Translations under genes and position numbers: made by a program
From: Streptomyces sp. NBC_00273
GTDB lineage: Bacteria; Actinomycetota; Actinomycetes; Streptomycetales; Streptomycetaceae
Direction: 5' to 3'
NCBI RefSeq assembly: GCF_036178145.1
Contig: NZ_CP108067.1
Coordinates: forward strand, 9,253,001-9,317,000
DNA length: 64,000 bases
The notes under the pieces: generated by a model
What the model was told of the DNA's origin: nothing
The model's input: only the letters and a program-made list of their open reading frames with translations
Database searches by the model: none
In this document: piece by piece, positions 27,195-35,566 of the stretch
How the letters are laid out: every line of letters begins with the position of its first letter
Numbering within the stretch: position 1 is the first letter of the stretch

Positions 27195-29039
27195 ATGACA
27201 CCCACACCCACCACCCTGCTGCCCGCCGGCCCGGCGACCGCCCTGCCGGCACTCGTCGCACGGCACGCCGAACTCACCCCCGACGCCCTCGCCGTCGTGG
27301 ACGGCGACACCACCCTCACGTACGGCCGTCTCCTGCGGGCCGGCCGGGCCCTCGCGGCACACCTGCGCACGCACGACGTGGCCCGCGGCGACCGGGTGGC
27401 GCTCCTGACGGCGCGGTCGTCCCGCACGGTCGTGGCGCAGCTCGGGCTGTGGCTGGCGGGAGCCGTGTGCGTGCCGCTCGATCCCGCCCAGCCCCGCCCG
27501 CGCACCGAGGCGATGATCGCCGACGCGGAAGTGACGCTCACCGTCGGCGACGCGAAGCTGTTGGACGCGGCCGCACTCCCCGGCCCCGCCCTCGCCCTGC
27601 CCGAGGAGCCGCTCACGACCGGTCGACCGGTCGACGAGTCCGACCCGGACAGCCCGGCATTCATCATGTTCACCTCCGGTTCCACCGGCCGTCCCAAGGG
27701 CGTCCTCGTGCCGCACCGGGCCATCGCCGAGCTGGTCAGCGCGCCCGACTACGTCACCCTCAGCGGCCGCGACCGCGTCCTGTTCCACTCGCCCATGACC
27801 TTCGACGCCTCCACGTTCGAAGTCTGGGGCGCCCTCGCCAACGGTGCCGCGGTCGTCGTCTGCACCGAGCAGCGGCCCTCCCTGGAGGACCTCGCCCGGC
27901 ACGTCGAACGGCACGGCGTGACCGTGGCCTTCTTCACCACGGCCCTCTTCCACCAGCTCGCCGCACGCCGCTCCCGCGTCTTCGCCCAGCTCCGCTCGGT
28001 CGTCGTGGGCGGCGAGGCGATGGCCGCCGCACCGGCCCGTGAGGTGCTCGCCGCCTTCCCCTGGTTGGAGCTCGTCAACGGCTACGGGCCGACCGAGACG
28101 ACCACCTTCGCCACCGCGCACCGGGTCACCGGGCAGGACTGCGAGGGGCCGATACCGATCGGCAGGCCCGTCTCCGGGGCCACGGCGCACGTCCTGGACG
28201 CCGAAGGCCACCCGGTCGCGGACGGCGACCGGGGCGAACTGTGGATCGGCGGCAGCAGGCTCGCCCACGGGTACACGGGCCTGCCCGCACTCACCGCCGA
28301 ACGGTTCGTCGAGCATCCCGCCGCCGCTGGCGGGCTGCTCTACCGCACGGGCGACATCGTCTCCCTCCGGCCCGACGGCATCCTCCAGTTCCACGGCCGC
28401 AACGACGACCAGGTCAAGGTCCGCGGCTTCCGCATCGAACCGGCCGAGGTCGAACACGCCCTCCGCGAGCAGCCGGACGTGGACGACGCCGCCGTCACCG
28501 TCGACGCCGCCGGCAGCCCCGAGGCCCGCCTCGTCGCGTTCGTCGTCCCCGCGGCCGGTCCCGTACCGCACGGCGCGGCGCTGCGCGAGCGGCTCACCGC
28601 GGTCCTGCCCGCCCACCTGGTTCCCGACACGGTCACCGTGCTGGAACGGCTGCCCCTCACCCCGGCCGGCAAGGTCGACCGGCGCGCACTCGCCGCACGC
28701 GCGGACACCGCACGCGCGCACGCCGCCCAGAGCCCGCCCGCCGACGAACCGGCGGCGCAGATGACACCGCTGGAACAGGCCGTCGCCGAGGTGTGGAGCC
28801 AGGCCCTGGGCGTCGAGGTCACCTGCGCCGCCGACGAGTTCCTCCTCCTCGGCGGCCATTCCCTCCTCGCCCTCGCCGTCACCGACGACCTGCGCGAGGA
28901 ACTCGGCGTGGAACTCTCCCTCGCCGAGTTCTTCGCCGCCCCGACCGTCGCCGCCCAGGCCGCGTTGGTCGAACGAGCCCTCCTGGCCGCCCATGCGGAC
29001 CTCCACCCCGAGACCCCGGAGCACAGCGATGTCCACTGA
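27195..29039 (+). CDS. NRPS A-T didomain, predicted Val/Ile-activating
   Basis: 614 residues: A domain (about 15-510) with TSGSTGRPKGV near 161, NGYGPTETTTF and the A10 lysine in AGKVDRRAL, then a T domain (about 530-614) with GGHSLL. The specificity residues are D-A-F-F-V-G-G-T-F-K. They match 8 of 10 with the classical Val code DAFWIGGTFK and 8 of 10 with the Ile code DAFFYGITFK, so a branched aliphatic residue, Val first, is predicted. It is tightly packed in the operon and overlaps the next gene by 11 bases. Confidence 0.88.
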   Translation: MTPTPTTLLPAGPATALPALVARHAELTPDALAVVDGDTTLTYGRLLRAGRALAAHLRTHDVARGDRVALLTARSSRTVVAQLGLWLAGAVCVPLDPAQPRPRTEAMIADAEVTLTVGDAKLLDAAALPGPALALPEEPLTTGRPVDESDPDSPAFIMFTSGSTGRPKGVLVPHRAIAELVSAPDYVTLSGRDRVLFHSPMTFDASTFEVWGALANGAAVVVCTEQRPSLEDLARHVERHGVTVAFFTTALFHQLAARRSRVFAQLRSVVVGGEAMAAAPAREVLAAFPWLELVNGYGPTETTTFATAHRVTGQDCEGPIPIGRPVSGATAHVLDAEGHPVADGDRGELWIGGSRLAHGYTGLPALTAERFVEHPAAAGGLLYRTGDIVSLRPDGILQFHGRNDDQVKVRGFRIEPAEVEHALREQPDVDDAAVTVDAAGSPEARLVAFVVPAAGPVPHGAALRERLTAVLPAHLVPDTVTVLERLPLTPAGKVDRRALAARADTARAHAAQSPPADEPAAQMTPLEQAVAEVWSQALGVEVTCAADEFLLLGGHSLLALAVTDDLREELGVELSLAEFFAAPTVAAQAALVERALLAAHADLHPETPEHSDVH

Positions 29040-32000
29040 CACCGACTCCGCGGCCGGCAACAGCCGCCAGCAACTCCAACAGGAGCTGCTGCGCCGGGCC
29101 CGGGCCGGAACCGCCCGCCGCGCGACGGCCCAGGCCGGTCCCACCGCCGGTGCGGGCGCGGATCAGGGCGGCCGCGCGCCCCGGGACACCGTCCCCTCCG
29201 GTACCACCGCCACCACCCGGCAGGCCGGAAGGGTTCCCCTCTCCCGCGCCCAGCGCCGCATGTGGCTGATGGAGCGGCTCGGCGGCGCGGGCGACTCGTA
29301 CCACGTACCGTTCGCCACCCGGGTGCGCGGTCCGTTCGACGCGGCCGCGTTCGCCACCGCCCTCACCCAGCTGGTGGCCCGGCACGCCATTCTCCGCACC
29401 CGCTACGCGGAGCACGACGGCGAGCCGTACCAGGAGGTGCTGCCGACGCCACGGACGGTCCCCGTGCACGTCGTCGACACCGGCGCGACGGACGCCCCGG
29501 AGCTGCTGCGGCGCGAGTCGGCCCGGCCGTTCGACCTCGCGGCCGGCGACGCCGTACGGGCCCTCGTCCTGCGCCACGGCCCGCAGGACCACACGGTGCT
29601 GCTGACCTTCCACCACATCGCCGTGGACGCCGCCTCACTGGAGACCGTGGCCACCGAACTCGCCGTCCTCTACGCGGCGGCCACCGACGGAACGGGTCGG
29701 CACGCGCTCGCCGCACCGCCGCAGTACGCCGACCACGCGCGCCGTGAGCACGACGACCTGCCCGGCTTCGAGGCGGAGCTGAACCGCTGGAGCGACCTGC
29801 TCGCCGACGCCGCCCCGCCGCGGCTGCCCCAGCCGGCGGCCGCCGCTGCCTCCACGGCGGCCCGTCCCGGTGCCGCGCACACCGTGCCGCTGGCGCCAGG
29901 GGTGCCCGACGCCCTACGGACGCTGGGTGCACAGCGCCGGGCCACGCTCTTCGCGGTGTCGCTCACCGCAGCCTTCGCCGCACTGCACCGCCTCACCGGC
30001 GGCGACGACCTCGTCATCGGCGTGGCCGGCACCCACCGCAGCGGAACCGCCATGCGCGGCCTCGTCGGCCTGTGCGTCAACACCCTGCCCGTACGGGTGG
30101 ACGTCTCCGGCGACCCGTCCTTCGCCCAACTGCTGCGCCGGGTGAGCGACGCGCTCCTCGAAGCCCAGCGCCACCGGCACATCCCCTTCGACCTGGTCCT
30201 CGAACGCCTCGGCGCCGGGGCCCGCGGCGCCGACGGCACCGCACTGGTCCGCGTCACCTCGGACGTCCTCGGCGAGCCGACGGTCCTGCGGCTTCCGGGC
30301 ACGACGGCGGAGTACGTCGACATCCCCTCCGACGGCGCGAAGTTCACCTTGTCCTACGGCCTGGTGCCGGGCGACGCCGCACCGCCCCTGGCGCTCGTCC
30401 AGTACGACGCGAACACGCTGGACGACACCGTGGCGGAGGCGGCCGCACGGGACTACGCGGCCCTGCTCCACGCGGTCGCGGCCGACCCGGAACGCGCCCT
30501 GAGCGAGCTGCCCCTCCCCGGTCCGAACGACGGCTCCGGCCCCCGGGACGGAGCCCATCGGGAGGCCGATGGGGAAGCCGATCGGGAAGCCGATCGGGAA
30601 GGTGACCGCCACCCGGCCGCGCAGGCGCTGCGCGCCCACCCGGGCGTGGCCGACGCCATGGTGGTCCAGCCCGAGCAGGGACCGTCCGTGGCCTATGCCG
30701 TCCTGCACGACAGCTTCGGCCCGTCCGGTCACGAACTGCTGGGCCTGCTCCGCCGGTCGCTCGCGCCCGAGGCCGTGCCCGCCACGGTCACGCTGCTCGA
30801 CGCGCTGCCGCGCTCGGCCTCCGGGACGCTCGACCACGCCCGGCTGCCCGGGCCGTCCCTGCCGAGCAGCCCGTCCGGCCCCCGGGCCCGGGCGGTCGAG
30901 GAGGGTTTCACGGCCGTGCTCGGCGTCGCCCCGTCGCCGGACGACGACTTCTTCGCCCTCGGCGGCCACTCCCTGAAGGCCGTGCAGCTCGCCGAACGAC
31001 TGCGTACGGACCTCGGACTGCCGCTCACGGGCCTCGACGTGCTCCAGGCCCGTACGCCCCGGGCGCTGACCGCGCTCCTCGACGAACGGGCGGCACGGCA
31101 GAGCGCCGCGAAGGCCGCGAGCAGGCCGGCCCCCCGCTCCCGGGACATCCGTCCGGGCACGGTGCTCGTCACCGGCGCGACGGGTGGCGTGGGCGCGTTC
31201 GTCGTACGTGAACTCGCCGCGCAGGGCCGCCCCGTGCTGGCCCTGGCCCGGCCCGAGTCCGCCCATCTGATCGCCACCGAGGGCGTCGACGTCATCGAGG
31301 GCGACCTCTCCGACCTGGCCGGGCTGCGGGACGCCGTCGCACAGGCGGACGCGGTGGTCCACGCCGCCTGCACCTTCACCCGGCACGACGTGGACCTGGC
31401 GGCGATGGAGACGATGGTCGACGCCTGGCGGCGCGGACCGTTCGTCTTCGTCAGCAGCGTCGACGCCTACGGGCACCCCGGGACGGACCGGGTCGCCGAG
31501 GAGTCGCCGTCCCACGAGCCCGTCAGCCCGTACGGGAGGGCCAAGCTCGACTGCGAGGCCGTGCTGCTGCGCGCCGCGGGGACCGAGGGGCGCGGGGGCG
31601 CGAGCGCCGTACGGTCACCGATCGTCTGGGGCGCGCACGACCGGCTGCGCGAACAGCTGCGCTGGGGTGCCATCGGCACGCTCTACCAGTCCGCCCGCCA
31701 GGGCCGGCCGATCGAACTGCCGCGCCCCGGCACCGGCGGACACGACTGGTACGGAGCCGCCTGGGTGCACGCGGCCGCTTTGGCCCGTGCGGTGGCCGAG
31801 TGCCTGGACCGGCCCGTGCACGGAGTCGCCAACGCGTGCAGCGGCCACGTGTCCTGGCACGACCTGGCACAGGACCTCACGGAACTGCTCGGCTCCCGCG
31901 CGGACCTCCGCGCAACCGGGACGGTTCCCCGGGACCTCGACCACCGCTGGCACTACGACAGCGCCCGCCTGGCCCGTCCTTTGCGCGCACGCCCGGGAGA

Positions 32001-32058
32001 GGACCGGCGGACCGTACTGGCAGAGATGATCGATGCCATGCCGCCTGACCACGGCTGA
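29029..32058 (+). CDS. Terminal NRPS protein: C, vestigial A, T, SDR
   Basis: 1009 residues. C domain (about 60-480) with HHIAVDA in place of HHxxxDG near residue 195. No large adenylation subdomain follows. After an acidic repeat linker (about 511-526) comes only the C-terminal A subdomain (about 530-605), in which the A10 motif reads SGTLDHARL, so the catalytic Lys is Thr. Then a T domain with GGHSLK (about 645), and an extended SDR domain (about 705-1009) with NAD(P) loop TGATGGVGAFVV, Ser in FVSSVDAYG and YGRAK. The SDR probably acts on the carrier-bound chain, either as reductive release or as ketoreduction. The A remnant cannot load its own carrier. Confidence 0.85.
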   Translation: MSTDTDSAAGNSRQQLQQELLRRARAGTARRATAQAGPTAGAGADQGGRAPRDTVPSGTTATTRQAGRVPLSRAQRRMWLMERLGGAGDSYHVPFATRVRGPFDAAAFATALTQLVARHAILRTRYAEHDGEPYQEVLPTPRTVPVHVVDTGATDAPELLRRESARPFDLAAGDAVRALVLRHGPQDHTVLLTFHHIAVDAASLETVATELAVLYAAATDGTGRHALAAPPQYADHARREHDDLPGFEAELNRWSDLLADAAPPRLPQPAAAAASTAARPGAAHTVPLAPGVPDALRTLGAQRRATLFAVSLTAAFAALHRLTGGDDLVIGVAGTHRSGTAMRGLVGLCVNTLPVRVDVSGDPSFAQLLRRVSDALLEAQRHRHIPFDLVLERLGAGARGADGTALVRVTSDVLGEPTVLRLPGTTAEYVDIPSDGAKFTLSYGLVPGDAAPPLALVQYDANTLDDTVAEAAARDYAALLHAVAADPERALSELPLPGPNDGSGPRDGAHREADGEADREADREGDRHPAAQALRAHPGVADAMVVQPEQGPSVAYAVLHDSFGPSGHELLGLLRRSLAPEAVPATVTLLDALPRSASGTLDHARLPGPSLPSSPSGPRARAVEEGFTAVLGVAPSPDDDFFALGGHSLKAVQLAERLRTDLGLPLTGLDVLQARTPRALTALLDERAARQSAAKAASRPAPRSRDIRPGTVLVTGATGGVGAFVVRELAAQGRPVLALARPESAHLIATEGVDVIEGDLSDLAGLRDAVAQADAVVHAACTFTRHDVDLAAMETMVDAWRRGPFVFVSSVDAYGHPGTDRVAEESPSHEPVSPYGRAKLDCEAVLLRAAGTEGRGGASAVRSPIVWGAHDRLREQLRWGAIGTLYQSARQGRPIELPRPGTGGHDWYGAAWVHAAALARAVAECLDRPVHGVANACSGHVSWHDLAQDLTELLGSRADLRATGTVPRDLDHRWHYDSARLARPLRARPGEDRRTVLAEMIDAMPPDHG
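30559..30606 (+). repeat. Four tandem 12-bp units in an NRPS linker
   Basis: Four near-identical 12-mers of the form CGGGAAGCCGAT encode R-E-A-D / G-E-A-D / R-E-A-D / R-E-G-D. They lie exactly where the missing large A subdomain should join the C domain. They look like slippage-derived filler at a deletion scar. Confidence 0.85.
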
Positions 32059-32060
32059 CA

Positions 32061-32105
32061 CGCTGCTGCGCCCGGAGCCCCCGGGAGGCTCCGGGCGCAG
32101 CAGCG
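32061..32105 (+). terminator. Strong terminator after the NRPS operon
   Basis: A perfect 19-bp stem (arms 32061-32079 and 32087-32105) with a 7-base loop starts three bases after the NRPS stop codon. It also faces the convergent esterase gene and can serve both. There is no U-tract, as is common in Streptomyces. Confidence 0.85.
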
Positions 32106-32159
32106 CGCCCTTCGACGGCGCGAACGGGGCCAGACCGCTCACGCTTGCGCACCTGCCGC

Positions 32160-33248
32160 TTACTGCGGCTTCGGGCCCTTCATCAGCTTGCTGAGCTGTT
32201 CCAGGGGGCCCTCCGTCATGCCTCGGACGTAGTCCCAGCCGTTGTGGTCGCCGCCCTGTATCTCGTGGATCGAGACCTTGATCGGCCCCTTGCCGAACTG
32301 CTGCTGGAACTTCTCCATCCGGTCGCGGCCGCCTTCCTTGGTGCCGTACTGGAAGAGGATGTTCACCTCGGGGCCCTTGTCGTTGATCAGCTTCGGGGCG
32401 AGCTTCTCGGGGTTGTTCGCGTCCATTTCCGCCTGGTGGCCCTTCCAGAGCGGGGAGTCCGGGACGATCTCGCCGCCGTTGGCGATGACGGCCCGGAAGC
32501 GGTCCGGCTTCTGCAGCAGCTGCTTGAGGCCGACGAAGGCGCCGGAGGAGTTGCCCATGAAGGCCCAGCCGTCGCGGGACTTGTACGTACGGAAGTTGGC
32601 CCGGGCGAGGTCGGGTACGTCCTCACCGATCCAGGTGCCCATCTTGGCCTGGCCGGGTATGTCGGAGCCGTCGTAGTAGTACTTGGCGTCCGGGTTGAGG
32701 ATCGGCATGACCAGGATGAACGGGAGGCTCTTGCCGGCTGCGGCGCCCTCGGCGACGGCCTTCTGGAGGCCCAGCTTCGGCATGGTCGCCCAGTAGTTGT
32801 CGGCGTTCCCGTTGCCTCCGGGCAGCGCGATCATGACGGGGAAGGCGCTCTTCGCGTACTCCGGGCGGTCGTACTCCTTGGGAGTCCACACCCAGACGCT
32901 TCCGTCGAAGCCGGACTTGGCGCCCTTCACGCGGGCCTTGGATATGCGGGTGCCGTCGTCCAGCTTGACCGTCTGCTTGAAGTCGGTGAACGGGCCGGTG
33001 GGGAGGGAGACGTCCGGGTCCGCGCTCGGCGCGGAGGCCTGCTTCCCGCCGCCGGTCTCCTTCTTCTCCTCCGCACCGGCAGAGGGTTTCCCGTAGCTGA
33101 CGGACTCCCCGTTCCCGTCGAACCAGTCCGTCTTCCAGTAGATCAACCCGGCGCCGGTGCCGGCGAGCAGGGCCACCGCCACCGCGGACGCGATCCACAC
33201 CTTCCTGCGGGATCGCCTGGGCTGCTGTGGCTGCGGGTACTCGTGCAC
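32160..33248 (-). CDS. Membrane-anchored esterase of the enterochelin esterase/feruloyl esterase type
   Basis: About 362 residues. A short basic N-terminus precedes one membrane anchor (about 17-37, IASAVAVALLAGTGAGLIYW), then a Lys/Glu/Gly linker and an alpha/beta-hydrolase domain of the PF00756 type. The domain has LPGGNGNADNYWATMP, nucleophile elbow MGNSSGAFVG and terminal His in GGDHNGW. It should act outside the membrane on an ester or acyl chain. I took the GTG at 33248 with GGAG upstream, since the open frame to 33374 adds an unconvincing leader. It is convergent with the NRPS operon, so any link to the peptide is only positional. Confidence 0.8.
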   Translation of the reverse strand: MHEYPQPQQPRRSRRKVWIASAVAVALLAGTGAGLIYWKTDWFDGNGESVSYGKPSAGAEEKKETGGGKQASAPSADPDVSLPTGPFTDFKQTVKLDDGTRISKARVKGAKSGFDGSVWVWTPKEYDRPEYAKSAFPVMIALPGGNGNADNYWATMPKLGLQKAVAEGAAAGKSLPFILVMPILNPDAKYYYDGSDIPGQAKMGTWIGEDVPDLARANFRTYKSRDGWAFMGNSSGAFVGLKQLLQKPDRFRAVIANGGEIVPDSPLWKGHQAEMDANNPEKLAPKLINDKGPEVNILFQYGTKEGGRDRMEKFQQQFGKGPIKVSIHEIQGGDHNGWDYVRGMTEGPLEQLSKLMKGPKPQ

Positions 33249-33753
33249 GAACTTCGCTCCGAACAGGGCGGCTGCCCTCGGGCGGGCAGAACGGGTGGGC
33301 TCTTCTCCTCTTTGGATGTGTTTTCCGACCCGAAGGGTTGCAAAAATGTGCAATAAATGTCGTTTACATTTCAAATGAGCGCGTCACTCCGGCTGTCCCA
33401 CCAGCCCCGCTCGTCCCCGATTTCGGTGAAGCGGCGGCAACCGGCCCATCCGTCACCACGCTGGCGGAATCACGCCGCACGGGCATGACCGCAGCGTCAC
33501 TGTCAGGCTCAGCGCGGGCGGCCCGTGGACGACGAAGTTCAGGAGCGGGCGGACCAGGAGGGCGACGGCCATGGGCTCCGGAGCCGGCCCCGACCCGGGT
33601 CGGAAGCCACGGGGTCGCGAAGCCGAGGGTGACGGAGGTGTCCCGCTCCTCCACGTGCACGCGCCGTCGGCCCTGGATGTCTCGACCGCAGCCGCCGAAA
33701 CATCCAGGACGCGGTGGGCGCGCGTGCACGGGCGGTTCGCGCAGGTCAGCCCC
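33249..33753. other. Intergenic region with AT-rich promoter patch and nested dyads
   Basis: The first 120 bases are AT-rich and carry an inverted repeat AAATGT-CGTTT-ACATTT (33355-33371), probably the esterase promoter/operator. Further on is a nested dyad, GTGCACGCGCC with GGCGCGCGTGCAC outside and CCTGGATGT with ACATCCAGG inside (33655-33729). Short protein-like pieces on the minus strand are broken by frame changes. No intact gene is supported. Confidence 0.5.
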
Positions 33754-33916
33754 AGGCCCTGTCGTCAAAGTCCCGTCGGGCCCGCGACGCCCGGCACCGC
33801 ACCTGGCCGCGTTGTCGGGGCACCCGAGTACGTCCAGTACACGGGCGCCCTCTGCCTTGCCATGCACGGCACCGGACGCCGCGGGCTCGGCCGACGCCAC
33901 TTTGACGACAGGACCT
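33754..33916. mobile_element. MITE-like element with 18-bp terminal inverted repeats
   Basis: AGGCCCTGTCGTCAAAGT at the left end and its complement at the right end agree at 17 of 18 positions and enclose only 163 bp. The ends resemble those of IS5-type elements common in Streptomyces, and the inside is too short for a transposase. It is therefore a non-autonomous miniature element or solo remnant. A clear target duplication was not seen. Confidence 0.7.
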
Positions 33917-34003
33917 AGCGGGCCAGGGGCCCGCGGCGGGTTCGGCCGGCAGACCCGAACTCGGCGACGACGTACGGTCGGCACACGGGGGCCCGCTGCA
34001 GGT

Positions 34004-34258
34004 TCACCGTTGGTACTGCAGGGCGTCGGCGCCCGCAGCGATGACCTCGGCGAGCCGGTTGGCGACGGCCGCGTTGCACCCACCGAGCCGCACGAAACCG
34101 TGGCTGGCCACCGGGCCGTCGTTGCACAGGGAGGGAAGGGTCATGCCGGCGAGCGCGAGCGCCGCCTGGAGGTTGGTGACTGCTTCTTCGCCGTCCTGGT
34201 AGGCGGCGTCCTGAAGCCGCTTGTACTGCATCCGCTCGGCGTGGGTCAGTTCGTACAC
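34004..34258 (-). CDS. Small conserved-looking hypothetical protein
   Basis: 84 residues from a GTG at 34258: an amphipathic helical protein with YELTHAERMQYKRLQDAAYQ at the start and a later SLCNDGPVASHGFVRLGGCN. It has no membrane segment or signal peptide. GAAGGG lies about eleven bases before the start, which is rather far. The open frame extends to 34624, but the extra part is Pro/Arg-rich and unlike protein. The KRLQDAA segment is encoded by a 22-base string also found in the PucR gene five kilobases away. Function unknown. Confidence 0.55.
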   Translation of the reverse strand: MYELTHAERMQYKRLQDAAYQDGEEAVTNLQAALALAGMTLPSLCNDGPVASHGFVRLGGCNAAVANRLAEVIAAGADALQYQR

Positions 34259-34675
34259 CGTGGTTCTTGCCCTTCGTGGGAGGAGTGGGAAATGCGGGAG
34301 GTGAGGCGCCGGATCACGGCTCGGCCATTGCCTTGGGCACGCCGCTGGCACGGGCGCCGCGTCGCTCGGGGTGCGAGCTTCGGCTCGGGCAGCAGCCCGG
34401 TGAACGGGGCCCGGACCTGGGCATGGACCGTCGGGTTGAGTCTTCGCACGGCCCGTGACTATCGCTTTCGATCTTCGTTTCAAAGGTGCAGGCGAGCACC
34501 CTTGTGACGCATGGGAAGGACGGGGTTGTCCAGGAAGTTGGCGGCTGTCACTGCCTCCGCTTTTCGCGGTCGCCCCGCACGGGCCTTTCGGCCCTCTTGC
34601 GTCGTGGTCCGGCAGCGCCGTCACCGCCGGCCCGCTCGTGCGGGAGCCAGACGGCCGGTGCCTCGGGTACGACCG
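34259..34675. other. Intergenic region
   Basis: Between the small hypothetical gene and the DUF2637 gene, both on the minus strand. I see no gene, hairpin or repeat of note. Confidence 0.4.
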
Positions 34676-35566
34676 TCATGCGCCGTACCCGAACCTGCCG
34701 CCGTTGGACGGAGTGCGGCTCGCCCTTCCGTCTGCCACGGAGTACCCGGGACGGACACCGTCCGGGCCGCTGCGGGCCGTGGCCGTCTGCCCGGTCCCAA
34801 GGACGGATGCCGACGGGTTCCGGTGTCGGGGAGCAGCTTGGCGGGGCGGCCTGGTGAGCGTGATCTGACGGACCAGCTGCTGGAAGCAGGCCAGCGCCGC
34901 CACGGCCGGGAGGGCGGACGACATCTCCGCCGCGAGCGTTCTGGGTGCTTGGGCCACGCACAGGAGCGTCGCCAAGGTGGAGAACAACAGAACGATCGAC
35001 CAGGAATGAACCGCACGGCGCTGGTGCAGCGCGGACCTGAGGATGGACAGCGAGGCGACCGTCCAGGGCCCGTAGATCAACAGGGGCCACCAGCTCACCA
35101 CTTCGCGGGCCGTGTGGAGTCCGGCGCTGTGGCGCAGGGCGTCGCAGATGGCCATCCCGCTGAGGATGCTCACCAGAGTGGCGATGACGGCGACCAGCAG
35201 GGCGGTGAACAGGCTGCCCGTTTGCACCAGGGTCGCCACCGGCGTCCTCGACGAATTCCGACGGTGCCCGCTGGAAGCGCGTTTGGCGGGTCGCTCGATG
35301 GGGGTCTGCTTCAAGCCCGCGACGAGGCCGATGGTGCTGGCCGTGTCACCCGTGAGGTCGTAGCCGACGTGGGTGAAGGACTCCGGCTGTCCCGGTCCGG
35401 GGCTCTCCTGGAGCAGGCTCGCGAGCTCTTCCACCGGATCCCACGACAGCTCCGTCTCGCCGGACCTGCCCAGCGGCTCCCCGTGCTCCGGCCGAAGCCA
35501 GGACATGGTGGTGGCCGGCTGCGGGGGGAAGCCGTGGACGTCCGGGTACCCGTACGACTCATGCAC
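34676..35566 (-). CDS. DUF2637-family membrane protein (SpdB-like)
   Basis: 296 residues. A soluble N-terminal part (1-110) is followed by four closely spaced hydrophobic segments, beginning TGSLFTALLVAVIATLVSIL and including WWPLLIYGPWTVASLSIL, then a polar tail. This is the DUF2637 pattern found in Streptomyces chromosomal proteins and in Spd spread proteins of conjugative plasmids. The GTG start overlaps the end of the upstream small gene (GTGCATGA), so the two are coupled. It may belong to an integrated-element remnant, since the flanks are gene-poor and carry a MITE. Confidence 0.7.
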   Translation of the reverse strand: MHESYGYPDVHGFPPQPATTMSWLRPEHGEPLGRSGETELSWDPVEELASLLQESPGPGQPESFTHVGYDLTGDTASTIGLVAGLKQTPIERPAKRASSGHRRNSSRTPVATLVQTGSLFTALLVAVIATLVSILSGMAICDALRHSAGLHTAREVVSWWPLLIYGPWTVASLSILRSALHQRRAVHSWSIVLLFSTLATLLCVAQAPRTLAAEMSSALPAVAALACFQQLVRQITLTRPPRQAAPRHRNPSASVLGTGQTATARSGPDGVRPGYSVADGRASRTPSNGGRFGYGA

